A DNA stretch of 64,000 nt from Campylorhamphus procurvoides. Its lineage: Eukaryota > Chordata > Aves > Passeriformes > Dendrocolaptidae. The notes beneath the pieces were generated by a model. That model was not told the DNA's origin, made no database searches, and saw only the letters and a list, made by a program, of their open reading frames with translations. This document shows, piece by piece, positions 23,045 through 35,330 of this stretch (positions within the stretch are counted from its first letter, which is position 1; each line of letters begins with the position of its first letter). The stretch lies in the NCBI GenBank assembly GCA_013396655.1, contig WBMV01001018.1:2188778-2252777 (forward strand). The letters are read 5' to 3'. The position numbers and the translations under genes were made by a program.

Positions 23045-26000
23045 AGAGCTGCAGCTGAAAGCTTTTCAGCCAGTTGTGCACTCTGAAGCTGTGACATTTC
23101 CTAGGGCTGCTGCACCTGCCTGGATGTCAAGCAGCTGGTGTGAGCACTGTCACCATCTCAGATTGTTATTCCACGAGTGACAAGTTTGCCCTGAGACTAC
23201 ATGCATGAAATTGATCCTTTTTCTCTTTGTTATGAGCAATCCAGTCAGGGAGAAAGCATCTTGGGTCAGACACATGCACAAAATGCACAGGACGCTCATT
23301 TTACAAATTTACTATCAACTTCTCAACAACCAAAATGAGTCATCACTGGAAAGACAATTTCAAACACGTGAGATATTTGAAAGTTTGAGCCTAAGCATTT
23401 CAGTTTCTAGTATTTATAAAACAATAGGTTTAGTAGTATTCTCCTTTGAATGTTCCTGTGCAGGATTGCTATAGCAACTCATATCCTGCTTTAAAATCAA
23501 TAGCAATTTGGGCAAGACAAGCTGTTAAACCCGTGTATCAGGCAGGAACGTGCTTCCTCAGTTCACTGCAGGTGCTGCTACAATGGAAGCTTAAGTTAAA
23601 GGAGGAATCACAAACTTCCTATTTGATTTTGGAAAACAAGGTAGGGCATCAATAAGAGCAAAACAAAGACTCCAGATCGTGCTCCTTCAGCTTTTACAAA
23701 GAAAAGAGTTGAGCTTAAATGAACCTGTGCTTTCCTGAAAAGTCAGTTTTAGCTTTCCTGCTGTGCATAAAACATCCAATAAAAAGCAGCCACAAAAGTG
23801 CTTCTCCATGGAGTCATTCTCAAAGGAAAACCCAAAGAAGAGTTACCATGACCATGTGTGCAAGTTTCACTCACTATGAACAGAAAATGGTCTTGGCTCT
23901 AATATGCAATGTCCATTTGAAGCTATTATTAAATGCTGACTGTTCAAAAATTAATATAAATCAGTAAGAACATTTCTTCTGATAACTTTTCAAAGAGCTG
24001 GTTATCTAGCAGCGACTGCAACTGGTTTGGTGCCTCTGGTTCCTCATAACACTCTTGGTTGCACAAATCTCTATCACAGTGCCCATCTCCTCTGCACACT
24101 GAAGAATCCTCACCTTAGTGGATTCTGTATTTCCTTGCTGAGTTCTGCATTAATGCAACTACAGATTTCTTCTTAGGTCATTCCTGTATAGCAAACTCAG
24201 AGCCCACTACTGAAAGAGTCAAATAGCGGTATTTTTTGCAGTGTACACCACTTTGTATCTATAAAGGTGCATGTCAGGTGTCACTGCCATCTGGAGTGCC
24301 CTCAGTATTGAGAGGTACTAACCCTTTGTGGTTCTAAGCCACATATCTGGTAACTCCAGATGTTAAGCTGACTGGCAGTTTTACAAAGGCTCTTCTGTCC
24401 AGACATCCCAAAGACTGACACACTTTAAAGCAAGTCTAAAATAGTAGAGAAAAAACATGGGAAATACAAGTAAGCTTTATTTTGTTCTAGTTCCTTGAAA
24501 CTGTTTCTTTTTTCCACAAATGTTTGTGATAAATTGCAAGTATTCATCCATTTCAGAGTAAACATCACAATGGGCAAACACACTTCAGTGTGTACCCCAG
24601 AGAAAGTTATAATAAGTCCTTATTTCCTTGTAACAAGGAAGTGCTGCTTTAAGGAATTATAAGCCATGTCAGTGCAGGAATGAATACCAATTCCCAGACA
24701 TTTGTAGGCATTTGCACAAGTGCATCAAATAATGAGCAAAAATGAAGAACCACTCTTGATATACATTAACATTTTATATTACTCAACCTATTGACACAGC
24801 AAGATAAAATTACGGCATGTGCCTACCTTCCTCACATCCATGAAGCTCCGTGAACCTTCAGGCATTGCAGAGGTTCCCTCCTATCAAGGGAAATCCTTCT
24901 AACAATAAAAATTATGCATCTAGGGGAAAGGGGAAAGGAAATTGCCTAGAAGTTGTGCACCAAGAAGTAGGTAAAAACCTAAGAACAGCACAGAATGATT
25001 CACAGCACAAATGGTAAAAACTGAATGAAACATTACTTTTTGATGATTCCAACCTCCTTTTTTATTACTGTTGCCATGTACTGAGCTCTAGGAATTGAGT
25101 CCAGAAAACAAACAACTCTCCTTTTAAGACACATTCTGTTGTGTGAAAATCGTTTAATGAATTTACACTACCTTTGTAGGTGGTTAGAGCCTCCCTTCCA
25201 AAATAGTCTTCTGAACGAAACTATTTGTTGTCCTGTTTCAGATTATTGTGTATTATTCTCTAGCTTGTTTTAGAGAAACTTGATGAAGATTGTAATAGTT
25301 ACATCATTTTCTTAGACCATTAAATCTACAGTCTGGATGGAATTAACTCTTCCTTCAGTTTTCATCCTGGCATAGGAAGTTTCTATTGCCAAGAGTATTT
25401 ATCCCATCAATCCTAAATTTACCAGCAGCAGGTAGATAACACTTTGCTGCTTTTATTGGCAATACATAATGTGACTTAAGTCTTTCTGGGAAAATATCCA
25501 GGCATTGCATCTGTGTTAAGTTATAAGATTTCCAGAGACAGTGGGAGAAAAAAGTTCATTATCATTTTTGACCCTCGGTGGAAACAGTTTCCTCAGTATT
25601 ATTACGTGTTCCTGCCTGGCAAAAGCAAAGCTTCGTATTTCAGCCTGCACTCGTTTAGTAAATGACTTCAACTCTCTTGATGTTTTCACATTTACAGAGC
25701 TACACAGGGGACAGAAATTTCATTTTAACAACGACTGCACAAATGCTGGGCAGGGACAAAAGAAACGCCACGGAGCCTTCTTCCATAGCCAGCAGTAACT
25801 CCAAATTACACTCCCCACTTCCTACGTGGCACAGAAGTGGCCTCGTTTCCCCCCAAAACCAATGCCTGGCACTGTGTGAGGCTGGACTGTCACTGCTCCT
25901 TGCTCAGACATTCTCACCCCGAGAGGGCTGAAGGTGGGCAGTGTCATTCCACACCTCCCCAACCCACACCTGCTCACAGGTCATACAGTGTTTAGCCATG

Positions 26001-27168
26001 CAACATTCTGAAATGCCCAAGATTGCTGTGTTTTTGTGGACATGTAAACTTGCTTGGCAGTAAGTCTTCATTATTTCTTGGTTGTTTAAGTTTTCTTTTA
26101 ACCAGGGATAAATCTTTGCTGACTTTCTCTTGCAGTATGTTCTGTTGTGGTATGTTCCTGTGTGCATGTGATTCACACTGACTCTTTTTATAACAAGGAA
26201 AAAATGGTTCTTGAGATGAAGATGATGAAAAGCCCCACATTCTTTTAGGAAAAAGATTGCGGGTGAGTTGCTGACATGCAGACCCCTGTTATGTTACTTT
26301 TACTCCCAAGGGATACTACAAACTTCATTATTCTTTGAATGCCTACCTATGACTGTAACTTTTGCTCTCTCCAAGTCCTGTTGCTGGTGTCAGGTTTCAA
26401 CTTGTGTCAAGTTTCTCTTAAATTTTTTTTTACAGTGCATAATGTCAGCTTTTTAAACCTCCCAACAATGTCCTCAATTTAGTTTAATTGTCTTCTTGCA
26501 GGTGTCAGAAACCAGCTGACAGTTGTTCTTGAAAGTCTTCCCATTAGAACAAGGCACTCTGATCTTTTCACTACAGCTGACACACAAAGACTAACGAACA
26601 CCTTGACAACCACATTTGTCACTTATTTTGGCAGCTTTACAAATCACCATTTACATCATACCTGGAATATCATACTCCAAGGAAAAAAAAGTTCTTTTAT
26701 GCTCATTCCTTGTCCTGACTAGTTCATAGATCAGAGCAGCTGATTGCACCTCGTTCCTCCGTGCATGACACTCACAAGCTCAGACAGCCATTGCTGTCCT
26801 ACCAATTCCTTTCCTTACATTTTTCTTTACAACTCACAGAAACAAAACTATTCTTTCCATAACATCCAGTTTTATTACTGTGCTTGGATAAGCTTCCTGC
26901 AGGAGAACAAAGGCAGCATGCTGTGCTTTAAAGACTGTCGGTGTTTGCAATTAACTCGTTCAGTCTCAGAGATGTCTATGCACATCCAGAAAAGAGCTTT
27001 GCAAATGCCCAGGAAGCAAATTGTTTCATTAAAGGTGATAGTCAAAATCAACTTTGTAGAGGAAGGGTTATCCGTCTCTTCTAAACTCCTTATTACAGCC
27101 TGACAGCTTGTGAAAAAACCTGGCTAAACAACCCCTTCATGTATGTTTAGCACCCGACAGTTTTCTAG
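23045..27168. other. No gene seen
   Basis: Unique AT-rich DNA. Frames of up to 119 codons (26,744-27,103, plus) are of no recognisable family. Conventional exon structure is not apparent. Confidence 0.5.
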
Positions 27169-27174
27169 CACGTG
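27169..27174. promoter_or_regulatory. E-box CACGTG
   Basis: A palindromic CACGTG (USF/MYC-type) about 47 bp before the ZNF143-like site. Alone it is weak evidence; the pairing is noted. Confidence 0.3.
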
Positions 27175-27220
27175 GGAGGTTTTGTTTGCTGTGGGTTCTT
27201 CTGCATTGCTGTTTAGTAGA

Positions 27221-27238
27221 ACTACAAATCCCAGCAGG
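27221..27238 (+). promoter_or_regulatory. ZNF143/THAP11-like site
   Basis: ACTACAAATCCCAGCAGG matches most of the long ZNF143 (STAF) consensus ACTACAATTCCCAGMATGC. The end, CCCAGCAGGGG, also resembles part of a CTCF core. This motif is usually found in promoters or loop anchors. There is no CpG island here, so it may be a distal anchor or an unused site. Confidence 0.5.
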
Positions 27239-28414
27239 GGTCAATTAGTGTAGCTGTAAATGTTTTTATAGTTGTCACCTCACTTTTATCCTTTAAGGCA
27301 CCATGTAACACCTCAAATTGAAATGTAAGCAGCTCCCTCTCACTATGTTCTGACCTTTGGGCTACTAATTTTTCGTAAAGAAAAGGTTGCTTTTAATTCC
27401 CTCTGCTAAAGCACATGCCCACGTGAGAGTCTTCAGCATCTGGGCGCTGGGGTCTGACCCCTCTCTCCCCAAACCCTGTGGCCTCTGAGGCTCCCCAGGG
27501 ACAGCTGGGACAGGGGTGGTTCAACACCCTCCCCTTTCCCCCTAAAAAGCCAGCTTTTCTCCTTGCCTTAAGAAAAGCAGTGCCTCCAAATAGCACAAAT
27601 GACACCCATTTGGCTGGAAGTGAGTGAGCTGAGAGCATTAGGAACACATTTGTCCCCATAATTTAGAATTATTCAGAGGAAAGTGAGAGGTTTTTGTCGT
27701 GTTTTTTTTTTTAATTTTTCTTTGTAGACTCAAAGGTTTACATTCGTTCACTTTTGGCAGGTTTGTGCAGCCTCTATGATCATAATGAATGTTTTTGACT
27801 GCACTAAACCCAAAACTGACTCTCTCTCTGCACTGTGTACCTTTTCCCCTTGACTTCCATCCTGTCCACACATCACAGTCTTGGTCTCCACTGATTTCTA
27901 GAGGACTAAGTTGCACCTTACTTGGTAACATGCAGTAGTAGCCACCCAGAATGTACCAAAATGAGATAAAACATGCTTGTCTCTTGTTACCCCCAAAGGA
28001 CTGCATTTTGTACTTCAGAGTCCAAGATTCAGTGAAAGAGACAGAGTGAAGAATGATTTCTTCACGCCTGTTAATTTGAATATTGTGTTTGAATGCTTCT
28101 GATGTTTCACATCCAGACTCACTTACTGCCTTTCCTACCTGACTCTCCTCATTCTCATCTCACCTACCAAGAGCACCAGAAGCAATCCTGTCACAAATCC
28201 AGCTGGAGAGGCGTGGGCAGCCAGCATAGACACAGCACACTCCAGTGAGAGATAACATGAGGACAGACAACTAAACTTCAACTACTCATTCTAACTAAAT
28301 TTGCTACCTGTGCAAGTGTATTTACCATTTCCTTTTAATGCCTCCAGTCTGTTCCTTTAGTGCCTATGGCACTGTTTGAATTCCTTGCATATAAAAGACT
28401 GAGACCACACACAC
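27239..28414. other. No gene seen
   Basis: Contains a GC-richer patch at about 27,420-27,560 and a T-run near 27,702-27,712. Minus frames of 88 and 122 codons (27,393-27,659 and 27,638-28,006) have no known domain. Confidence 0.45.
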
Positions 28415-28497
28415 CAGGCGATTCTGGCAGTGCTGGGTTCACAGTCAGACTTGATGATCTGAGAGGTCTTTTCCAACCTACATGAGTATATGACTCC
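28415..28497 (+). mobile_element. CR1 LINE 3'-end fragment
   Basis: The stretch with TTGATGATCTGAGAGGTC followed by TTTTCCAACCT is the characteristic 3' terminus of avian CR1 elements, followed by a degenerate copy of the terminal ATTCTATGATTC-type repeat. Only about 80 bp survive, consistent with the usual strong 5' truncation. No coding capacity remains. Confidence 0.8.
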
Positions 28498-31400
28498 ATA
28501 ATTCCCTAAAAAGTTGAAATTCTAATGTATTGTCCCCGGGTTAAAGTACTGCTTTAGTTCTGTACACTAGGAATGATTTGTCTGTGTAAGTTTTATGAAA
28601 TAGTGTGATTATACACTAACTCCTCTTTTTATGCATGCGAAATATTTCATGATAAACGGGGCAGCAAAAGGGTTTTTTTCATTCCAAGCAAAGACAAAGT
28701 GAAACCTTTCAAACTTCCTCACAACAGCCCTTTATGCCTCTGAACAGCCACCAGTCAGCGAGCAGGGAAATCAGTCGGGATGACAGAGTCACAGAAGAAA
28801 GTATTTCTCAGTCTTTGAGACAAGAAAGGTAAAGAAAATTTCTGTTCTGTTTTTTTTAAAGTGTGTTACACTTCAGCTTTTTCACTTAAAATTAAATTAT
28901 TAACTAGGTCAGAGAGATAGACTGGCTAAGCACGTTGTGCACAGAAGTTCCAGGGATGAAAAATGAATCGCTAATAGTTCTTTTTAACAACAAATGCAAA
29001 AGTTCCAGTATGGGAGGCAGAGAGGTTTCCACCCAGGAGAAGGCAAAAACTGGACAGGATAATTCAGTGAAATCTGGATGACCCCAAAGCAAGCTCTTCT
29101 CTGAAGCAGGGCCAGCAACTGCTGCTACCATTCCACCATCTGGGCAACTTTTTTGAACCTGTTTTTAAATATCTGTTCCACACCTGCCTTTCTGTCTTTG
29201 ATTCTGAGGGTTTTTTACAAGTATAGTTTTATTTTTTTTAAAAAGCACATAAGATAGCATGACCAATTCTCTTTGTAATCTATCTTTCATTTTTCATAAA
29301 AATGGTGATAGAAGATTTACTGAAGTAAAGACTTGTTTTGTGTGCAAATGATGACTACAATAAAGCACTTAGAAAAACAGTGATCTCAGCACACACTTCT
29401 CTGGGAAGCTCAAGGAGAGAAATATTTGCTAGTCTGGAGGATGACTGCTTGTGTGCTCGACCAGCACCTTTCATATCTGAGAAGCTGCTGGAGCCAGACA
29501 TACAACTTCCCAATCCAAAAAAGAGAGAGAAAGAGAAAGGAAAGATCTGTCAGCACATGGACTCCACACAGATTCAGATGGAAATTACTCAAGAAAGAAA
29601 ACACTGCTTGTAAAAATGAACTTTTGATAATTAAACCTTATTGCATCTATTACTAAGAGCACCAGCGACATCAGTACATCTTACCAAAGGATCCTGACTA
29701 CTTTTTGCACTGATCATTCTTTGACTAAAGCAGCTGGTGACCCACATATCAAATTTCATTGTTCTTTTTTATACTGGTAATCACCAAAGCAAGAGTCCTA
29801 GCAGAAAATCAGGTTTGTGAGATGACCTGAAATCACATGATTTTATTTTCTTCTATACTATATATTTAAGATTTAAACACTCCAAGAAGAAGAAAAAAGG
29901 AAAAAAACAAAACACCACATGTAGTTTGTAGAGAAGATGTACATCCTTCAGTATGGCCCAGGGGGGTATCCCAAACCACGGTGAAATCAAGTGCTCTTTC
30001 AGGGGGTTTGGAATGAACTCAGAGTTCAGCCAGGACCACAATGAGCTTCTCAAGGGAGATGGAGAACTGAGTATTCATAAAACATGTGTTGGGGAAGGCC
30101 ATAAAGCATAAAACCCTGCTCAAGGCCACCAGCTGGAGGCTTTGCTTTCAGCATTTTACTGACAGACAAGGACAGTCAGCATGCTGCATGACTGATACAT
30201 AGTTAATGTACAGTATGTTTTGCAATAACATCTTATTTTAAATTGTTCTAATGAACTTATCCCAAAGGTTTTTGTAATGAAGAAGAGATCCATTCTGTTA
30301 GGGACATTCCAACCTCTGTGAAAAATGTAAGAAATGTCATTATCCTCCACATCAGCACTTTGAGAACAGAAGGATCATAGGACAAAGTGTGAACACATTA
30401 AATCTAGGTGAGGTAGTGCAGTCTCTCTGGCACATTCAGGAAAAACAGAGAAATCACATTTCAAAGAGAGTAAAGCCATTTGGATGTAACCCATTTAAAA
30501 TATATTACAATATTGCCCTAATCTGGAAGCAGAATCCAGCAAAAAAATGAGAAAGCCAGTGAAGAGGAACTGGAGAGACCCCTGTAAAGATCTGAGGGAA
30601 CCAGAGATAACTCCCCAAGAGCTTCTTACCAGATGTTGGCAATTTCACTCTGTTACACCATGCAAAGCAGATCTGTATTTCTATGACCTGAGAAAGATTA
30701 ATGGGCTGCAATCAACAAATTACAATTTGAATAATAAATTCCTGGTTTCACCAACCATCTCTAACCTTGATGAGAAAAAAAAAAAAGACACCCATAATAA
30801 ATCACTTCACGTCACTTAAAAGGAAAAAAAAATCAAATAGAAAGGTATGGCAAACCAAGTGCAACTTTTTAAACTGAATCCCAGCTATATTTTCATTCCA
30901 GCAGGAGGATATGTGGCATTGATTAAACAGACTGAGGATAATTTAGTCATATGATGCTGGAAGGTCTTGGCTAGTTGCCATATGATTCTGTCTTATAAGC
31001 AGCAGTCCCTTTGATCCAAAAAAAGTGAATCAAGGGATATTTACATTTTGGGAGGAGCTATAGCTCCTCTGTTAAATTTCTTCCTATCATTTGTCAAAAA
31101 CCTATAAAGTACCAGAAATTATTACAGCTATAGACTTTTAATACACACAGTTTCTGAATGATGCAGAATCTCATGAAGCCTTCAGTCTCTGTCATGACCA
31201 TAAATTAACTCCTTAAAACTATGCACAGATCTAATTTCAGTGCACTGGAGTTAAGTGAGATGAGGTAAGCCCTTGGCTGTCCACCCTATAATTAAAGTCA
31301 TTGCTGTACACAATTTTTTAACTTTGTATGACTGGGCAACAACCTATTTATCTTACCAGAGGAGGCAGGGATTAATTTGGAAAGATAACAGAGATCCCAG

Positions 31401-32439
31401 TCAGTCCTTAGAACTCGACTGTCTTGTGAGCTAAACTGAATTTACATATGTCCTAATTGTGAATTCATTGCAAACATACCATGGGAAGAAATGCTGTGCA
31501 ATGCTACAGTTCCTTCAGAGGGCAAACCAGGGAAGTTGTATATTTGCATGAAATAATGAACAGAATTGAAAAGACATGAAAAGCCACAGTGTCTGCATGC
31601 TGGTGCACGGGGCTGAGGAACTGCAGCTCCAACCAAGGCACTTTTGGGAGCACGGAATGCACCACCAGGACAGACTGCCTGACCCGTGGCTGCAGAAGAT
31701 GCAGGGGCTGGAAGGGACAAAGGACTCAGGACTGCAGGGAGCTGAGGAGGGGAAACTCACATGGGCAGGCACTTGGACTGAGCGCAGGGAAAGGACTTTA
31801 TCTCAGGTACACCCACCCTCCAATTTGTACCTCAAACCCCATGTATCAGTGAGCCCCTTTACACCCAGATGGAATTCAGTTCTACAGATTTTCAATGTAT
31901 TCCACGAGAAAAAGAATCCTTGTTGTTGTAATGGCACCAATGCTTATAGGCTGTACTCTTTAACACTGTTTATTTTGTGTATTCTTTAGTCATTGTGGTT
32001 TGAGCTATCATTGTAACCTTGCTGTCTGTTCATATAATTAGGATTATTTTTACACAACTCAGACAATCATGGGTGTTCCTATTATCCAGGATTCCCAGCA
32101 AAATTAGGATCCATTCCTTAGTTGTGTGGTCATGCATTACTTGTATTTTAATTAACGAAACAACATAAATAAATCAATAGGGGATTGAAAGAAGCAAAAG
32201 AATTTCAGTGCAATGAAGTCTCTGGAATAGAGTGAACTGTCAATTGGGCAAGAAAAAGTTTAACAACGTGCAAGGGGCAGAATAAACTAAGTTTGCAAAG
32301 CCTGGTTCCATGAACTCAGCAGGACAGCACAGTCCCCCTCCCACCCTGCTGCCGACAGCCACACTTCTGCAGGATCAATGGCACAGGAACCCCAGAGAAT
32401 CCCTGTGCACTGCAACAGCACTTCAAACCATCTCAGAGG
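28498..32439. other. No gene seen
   Basis: Unique sequence. The largest frame (137 codons, 31,576-31,989, plus) is overlapped by an antisense frame of 92 codons in a GC-richer patch and has no domain. No exons or named repeats are recognised. Confidence 0.45.
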
Positions 32440-32512
32440 AGCCCTCGTGCACGACTGGGGGTTTGAGTAACACAACATAAAGCCCTCGTGCAGGAGAGGG
32501 GGGCTTGAGTCA
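32440..32512 (+). repeat. Imperfect 41-bp tandem duplication
   Basis: AGCCCTCGTGCA starts two adjacent similar units at 32,440 and 32,481. Each continues with a G-rich run and a TTGAGTAAC/TTGAGTCAC end. The copies have diverged, so the duplication is not recent. It lies within an antisense 144-codon frame of no known family. Confidence 0.75.
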
Positions 32513-33673
32513 CTTCTACAGAGTTTTCTGTGGCTAAGAGGGAAAGAGGCTATTTCGTAAAGTATCAGTACAGGGATAAGAGAGGATGACAGCACTGCCT
32601 GACAAAAGTCAGCAAGATATTTATGAGGACAGTTCTGATGTTGAACAAATTTCTTTCTGGTTATTTCCACAAGGAGCTTTGTAGAGAAAAAATAAACTGT
32701 ACCATATGCTGGGCTTTGCAAAGATTTAAGGTTCAGTTCCTACTGCACTTCCCAGGATATGGGTATATTGCCGGAAATCTCAGCCCCAAAATGCACAAGA
32801 AGGTGCCTTTAATAAAGAAAATGAAAGCACTTATATAATTTTTCACTAGCCTGGGCAACTACTCAGACTCATGCTCATGCTTTCCAAAGAGATGGTGCCT
32901 GCAGAGCAACTGCTGCCCAAATGCTGTGGACAAACCATGGTGCTGGACTTCAGCACCATCCCACAAGCACTACTTAGCAGATGGTATCAAGATGATTATT
33001 TTCCCCTGACATCGCAGAGAGAAAATAATAGAGGAGGTGCATTTTAAAGCCAACTATTACCAGAAGATAAAATGGTGATCTGACCCTGTTAGCAATTTCA
33101 GTTAAACACTGAGAAGTACATCCTTAGCTATGCATGTACAAACACACAAAAAACCCTGCACCGTTCCATAATCCTGCCTGTTACAGGTTGGTTTGAACTT
33201 TTTATTTCTTTTTAACACCTACCATTTCATTACTTTAATGTATGAAGGAAATTTATAATGAGAACTATGCATAAACCCAAGTAAAATATTGTTGAAATAG
33301 CAATTACAAGACTAGATAATTGAATCCTTTCTTTAATGTTTTTGATAAGGCAGAAATCATGACTATCACACACAAAACTTCACAGTGTGTTACACATGCC
33401 CTGTGTGAGAGTTTTCAGCTGCAGTTATTGCATTCAGGCACTGGGCAAAAAATTCTGAGCATTCCCGTGATCTTCATTGTATTTTTCTGGACAGTGATGA
33501 CTAAAGAGAACAAAATAGCTCTCTGGAAGAATATTTCCAGGCCTGCAGAAAGTTACTACATGTGATATATCTTAAGGAAAGGCCAGTGGGCACAAGGGTA
33601 GAATACAAGGATTGTTCAGACTTTCTTGGAATCTAAAATGTTTCACAAGGACATCAAACCTTTTCATTTCCAC
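32513..33673. other. No gene seen
   Basis: AT-rich non-coding DNA without recognisable features. Confidence 0.5.
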
Positions 33674-33693
33674 ATGTGTGTGAACACACACAT
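33674..33693. repeat. Perfect short inverted repeat of TG/CA
   Basis: ATGTGTGTG, AA, CACACACAT: nine paired bases with a two-base centre. It can form a cruciform or Z-DNA-prone alternating purine-pyrimidine tract. Probably a microsatellite by-product. Confidence 0.75.
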
Positions 33694-34939
33694 ACATATG
33701 TGATATATACCTTATACATCTGTTTATGTTTGAGCAGACTTTTTTCAAAAGAAAAATTCTTCATTTTTTAATATATATTTCACAATATTCATCAAGAAAA
33801 TAGTTCTCGACAATTATTTTATTTGAAACAAATGGAACCCACACAAAACAAATCATCAGCTCCATTTGTTGCATTTAGCAGAGACTCACATTTGCACTTA
33901 ACTGGAAGACTATTTCCCTTTGTTTTCTCTCCCTAGGAGGAAGAATTTCAATACATTGCGTTTGAGAAAGGGCATTATATTCTTTAAATAAAGGTTGTCA
34001 CTCAAATAATCACTAGGCATTCATGTGTAAGGCCACTGCGGATCAAACATCAACCACGACAATCACGACCATTGTTTTTACACACACCTCTCACTGAATT
34101 TTAGAAAAATCCTGTTTGTGAATAAAACTGTCACTTCCAGGATAATTGCAAGAAATTACTTATTTCACAGTCTAGGACATGTGAAAAGTTTTCAGCTAGC
34201 ACCATGTTCAGTGTAGTGTATTACAGGAATCTTGTAGCTGCCCCATTGATCCATCAGAATCCAACCCAATGTTTAGGTTAGCATTGATACAAAGTGAGCT
34301 GTCAGGTGTTCCTCCAAAAGCACTGATTTAATATTTTTGCACCAAATCATAATTAATATTTCATTCAGTATATTGGATATCAAAATATAAGGTTGTGCCA
34401 TATTCATTTGGTTTAAACAGTGGGATATTTAGTCTTTAACTAAGAATAGACACTACATCTACTGTTTCAGAAACAAAACACATGCAAGAAAAGGAGCAGC
34501 CCTGCAATAAAATCCCTCTCTTCTCGTACTTGCCTCTCTTCTAATCATGCCAAGAAAAACCCAAAGCAAGAAGCCAATGACATCAAATTAAGAATTCACA
34601 CAGAAGGCATAGGAGTGTCTATATTCCACACAGAACCTCGCCAAAAGAGCCAATTTTGGGTGAAAAGTGCCAGTTGGCAACCTCTAAAAGAAAGAGCAGA
34701 AGAGCAGCAAGTGTCCCAACCCTGAAAGCAGCAGGTGCCCTTCTCTGCCCTGGCTCGCTGGGTGCCAGGGGACACAGCAGCCCCTGCCCATGCCAGGGCT
34801 CCACACCCTCACCTGGTCTGCACTGCCTGCATTCAGCAGGACCCCCCTCCCAAGCCCCTCTCCTCTGCCCCCAGGCACACCTTAGGGGGCTTTGTCTGCT
34901 CTTGAAACTCGAATGCCCTCCCTCTCTGCCCACTGATTG
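33694..34939. other. No gene seen; GC-rich approach to a CR1 copy
   Basis: AT-rich until about 34,620, then GC-rich. The minus frame of 190 codons (34,619-35,191) that begins in the CR1 copy and runs through here is antisense to the repeat and is not a gene. Confidence 0.5.
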
Positions 34940-35330
34940 GAGACTGAAACCCCTTTCCTTGCTGAGGGCACTCGGGGTGTCCAGCTGGAGAAGGGGAGAC
35001 TGAGGGGAGACCTCATTGCAGGGACAACTCCCTGGGGAGGGGCAGGCACTGATCTCTGCTCTGTGGGGACAGGGACAGCACCCAGGGAAGGGCTGGAGCT
35101 GTGTCAGGGCAGGCTCAGGGTGGATCTCAGTGAAAGGCTCTTCCCCCAGAGGGTGGTGGGCACTGCCCAGGCTCCCCAGGGCAGTGGGCACAGCCCCAAG
35201 GCTGCCAGAGCTCCAGGAGGGTTTGGATGATCCTCTGGGGCACAGGGGTGACTCTTGGGGATGTGCAGGACCAGAAGTTGGACTTGATCCTTGTCAGTCC
35301 CTTCCCATTTGACATATTCTATAACTCTTT
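34940..35330 (+). mobile_element. CR1 LINE 3' fragment (ORF2 tail and 3' end)
   Basis: A 5'-truncated sense CR1. Read in the plus frame it keeps the decayed C-terminal end of the CR1 ORF2 reverse transcriptase protein: LRGDLIAG near the start, then GRLRVDLSERLFPQRVV, comparable to the conserved RLRGDLIA and RLDIRKKFFTERVV segments of avian CR1. It ends in TTGGACTTGATCCTTGTCAG and a degenerate ATTCTATAACTCTTTGAT tail. Frames are broken and the copy is dead. The high GC content explains the many overlapping frames on both strands here. Confidence 0.9.

Noticed and set aside
30940..31000. CR1 3' tail (ATGATTCTG near 30,980)
   Set aside because: Only a short resemblance; the upstream TTTTCCAACCT-type segment is missing.
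31576..31989. 137-codon plus-strand frame
   Set aside because: Overlapped by antisense frames and without any known domain; composition alone can explain it.
32287..32721. 144-codon minus-strand frame
   Set aside because: Spans a tandem duplication and a GC-rich patch, no domain, no splice context.
34619..35191. 190-codon minus-strand frame
   Set aside because: It runs antisense through a GC-rich CR1 copy. Low-complexity Pro/Ser/Gly-rich peptide; a repeat by-product.
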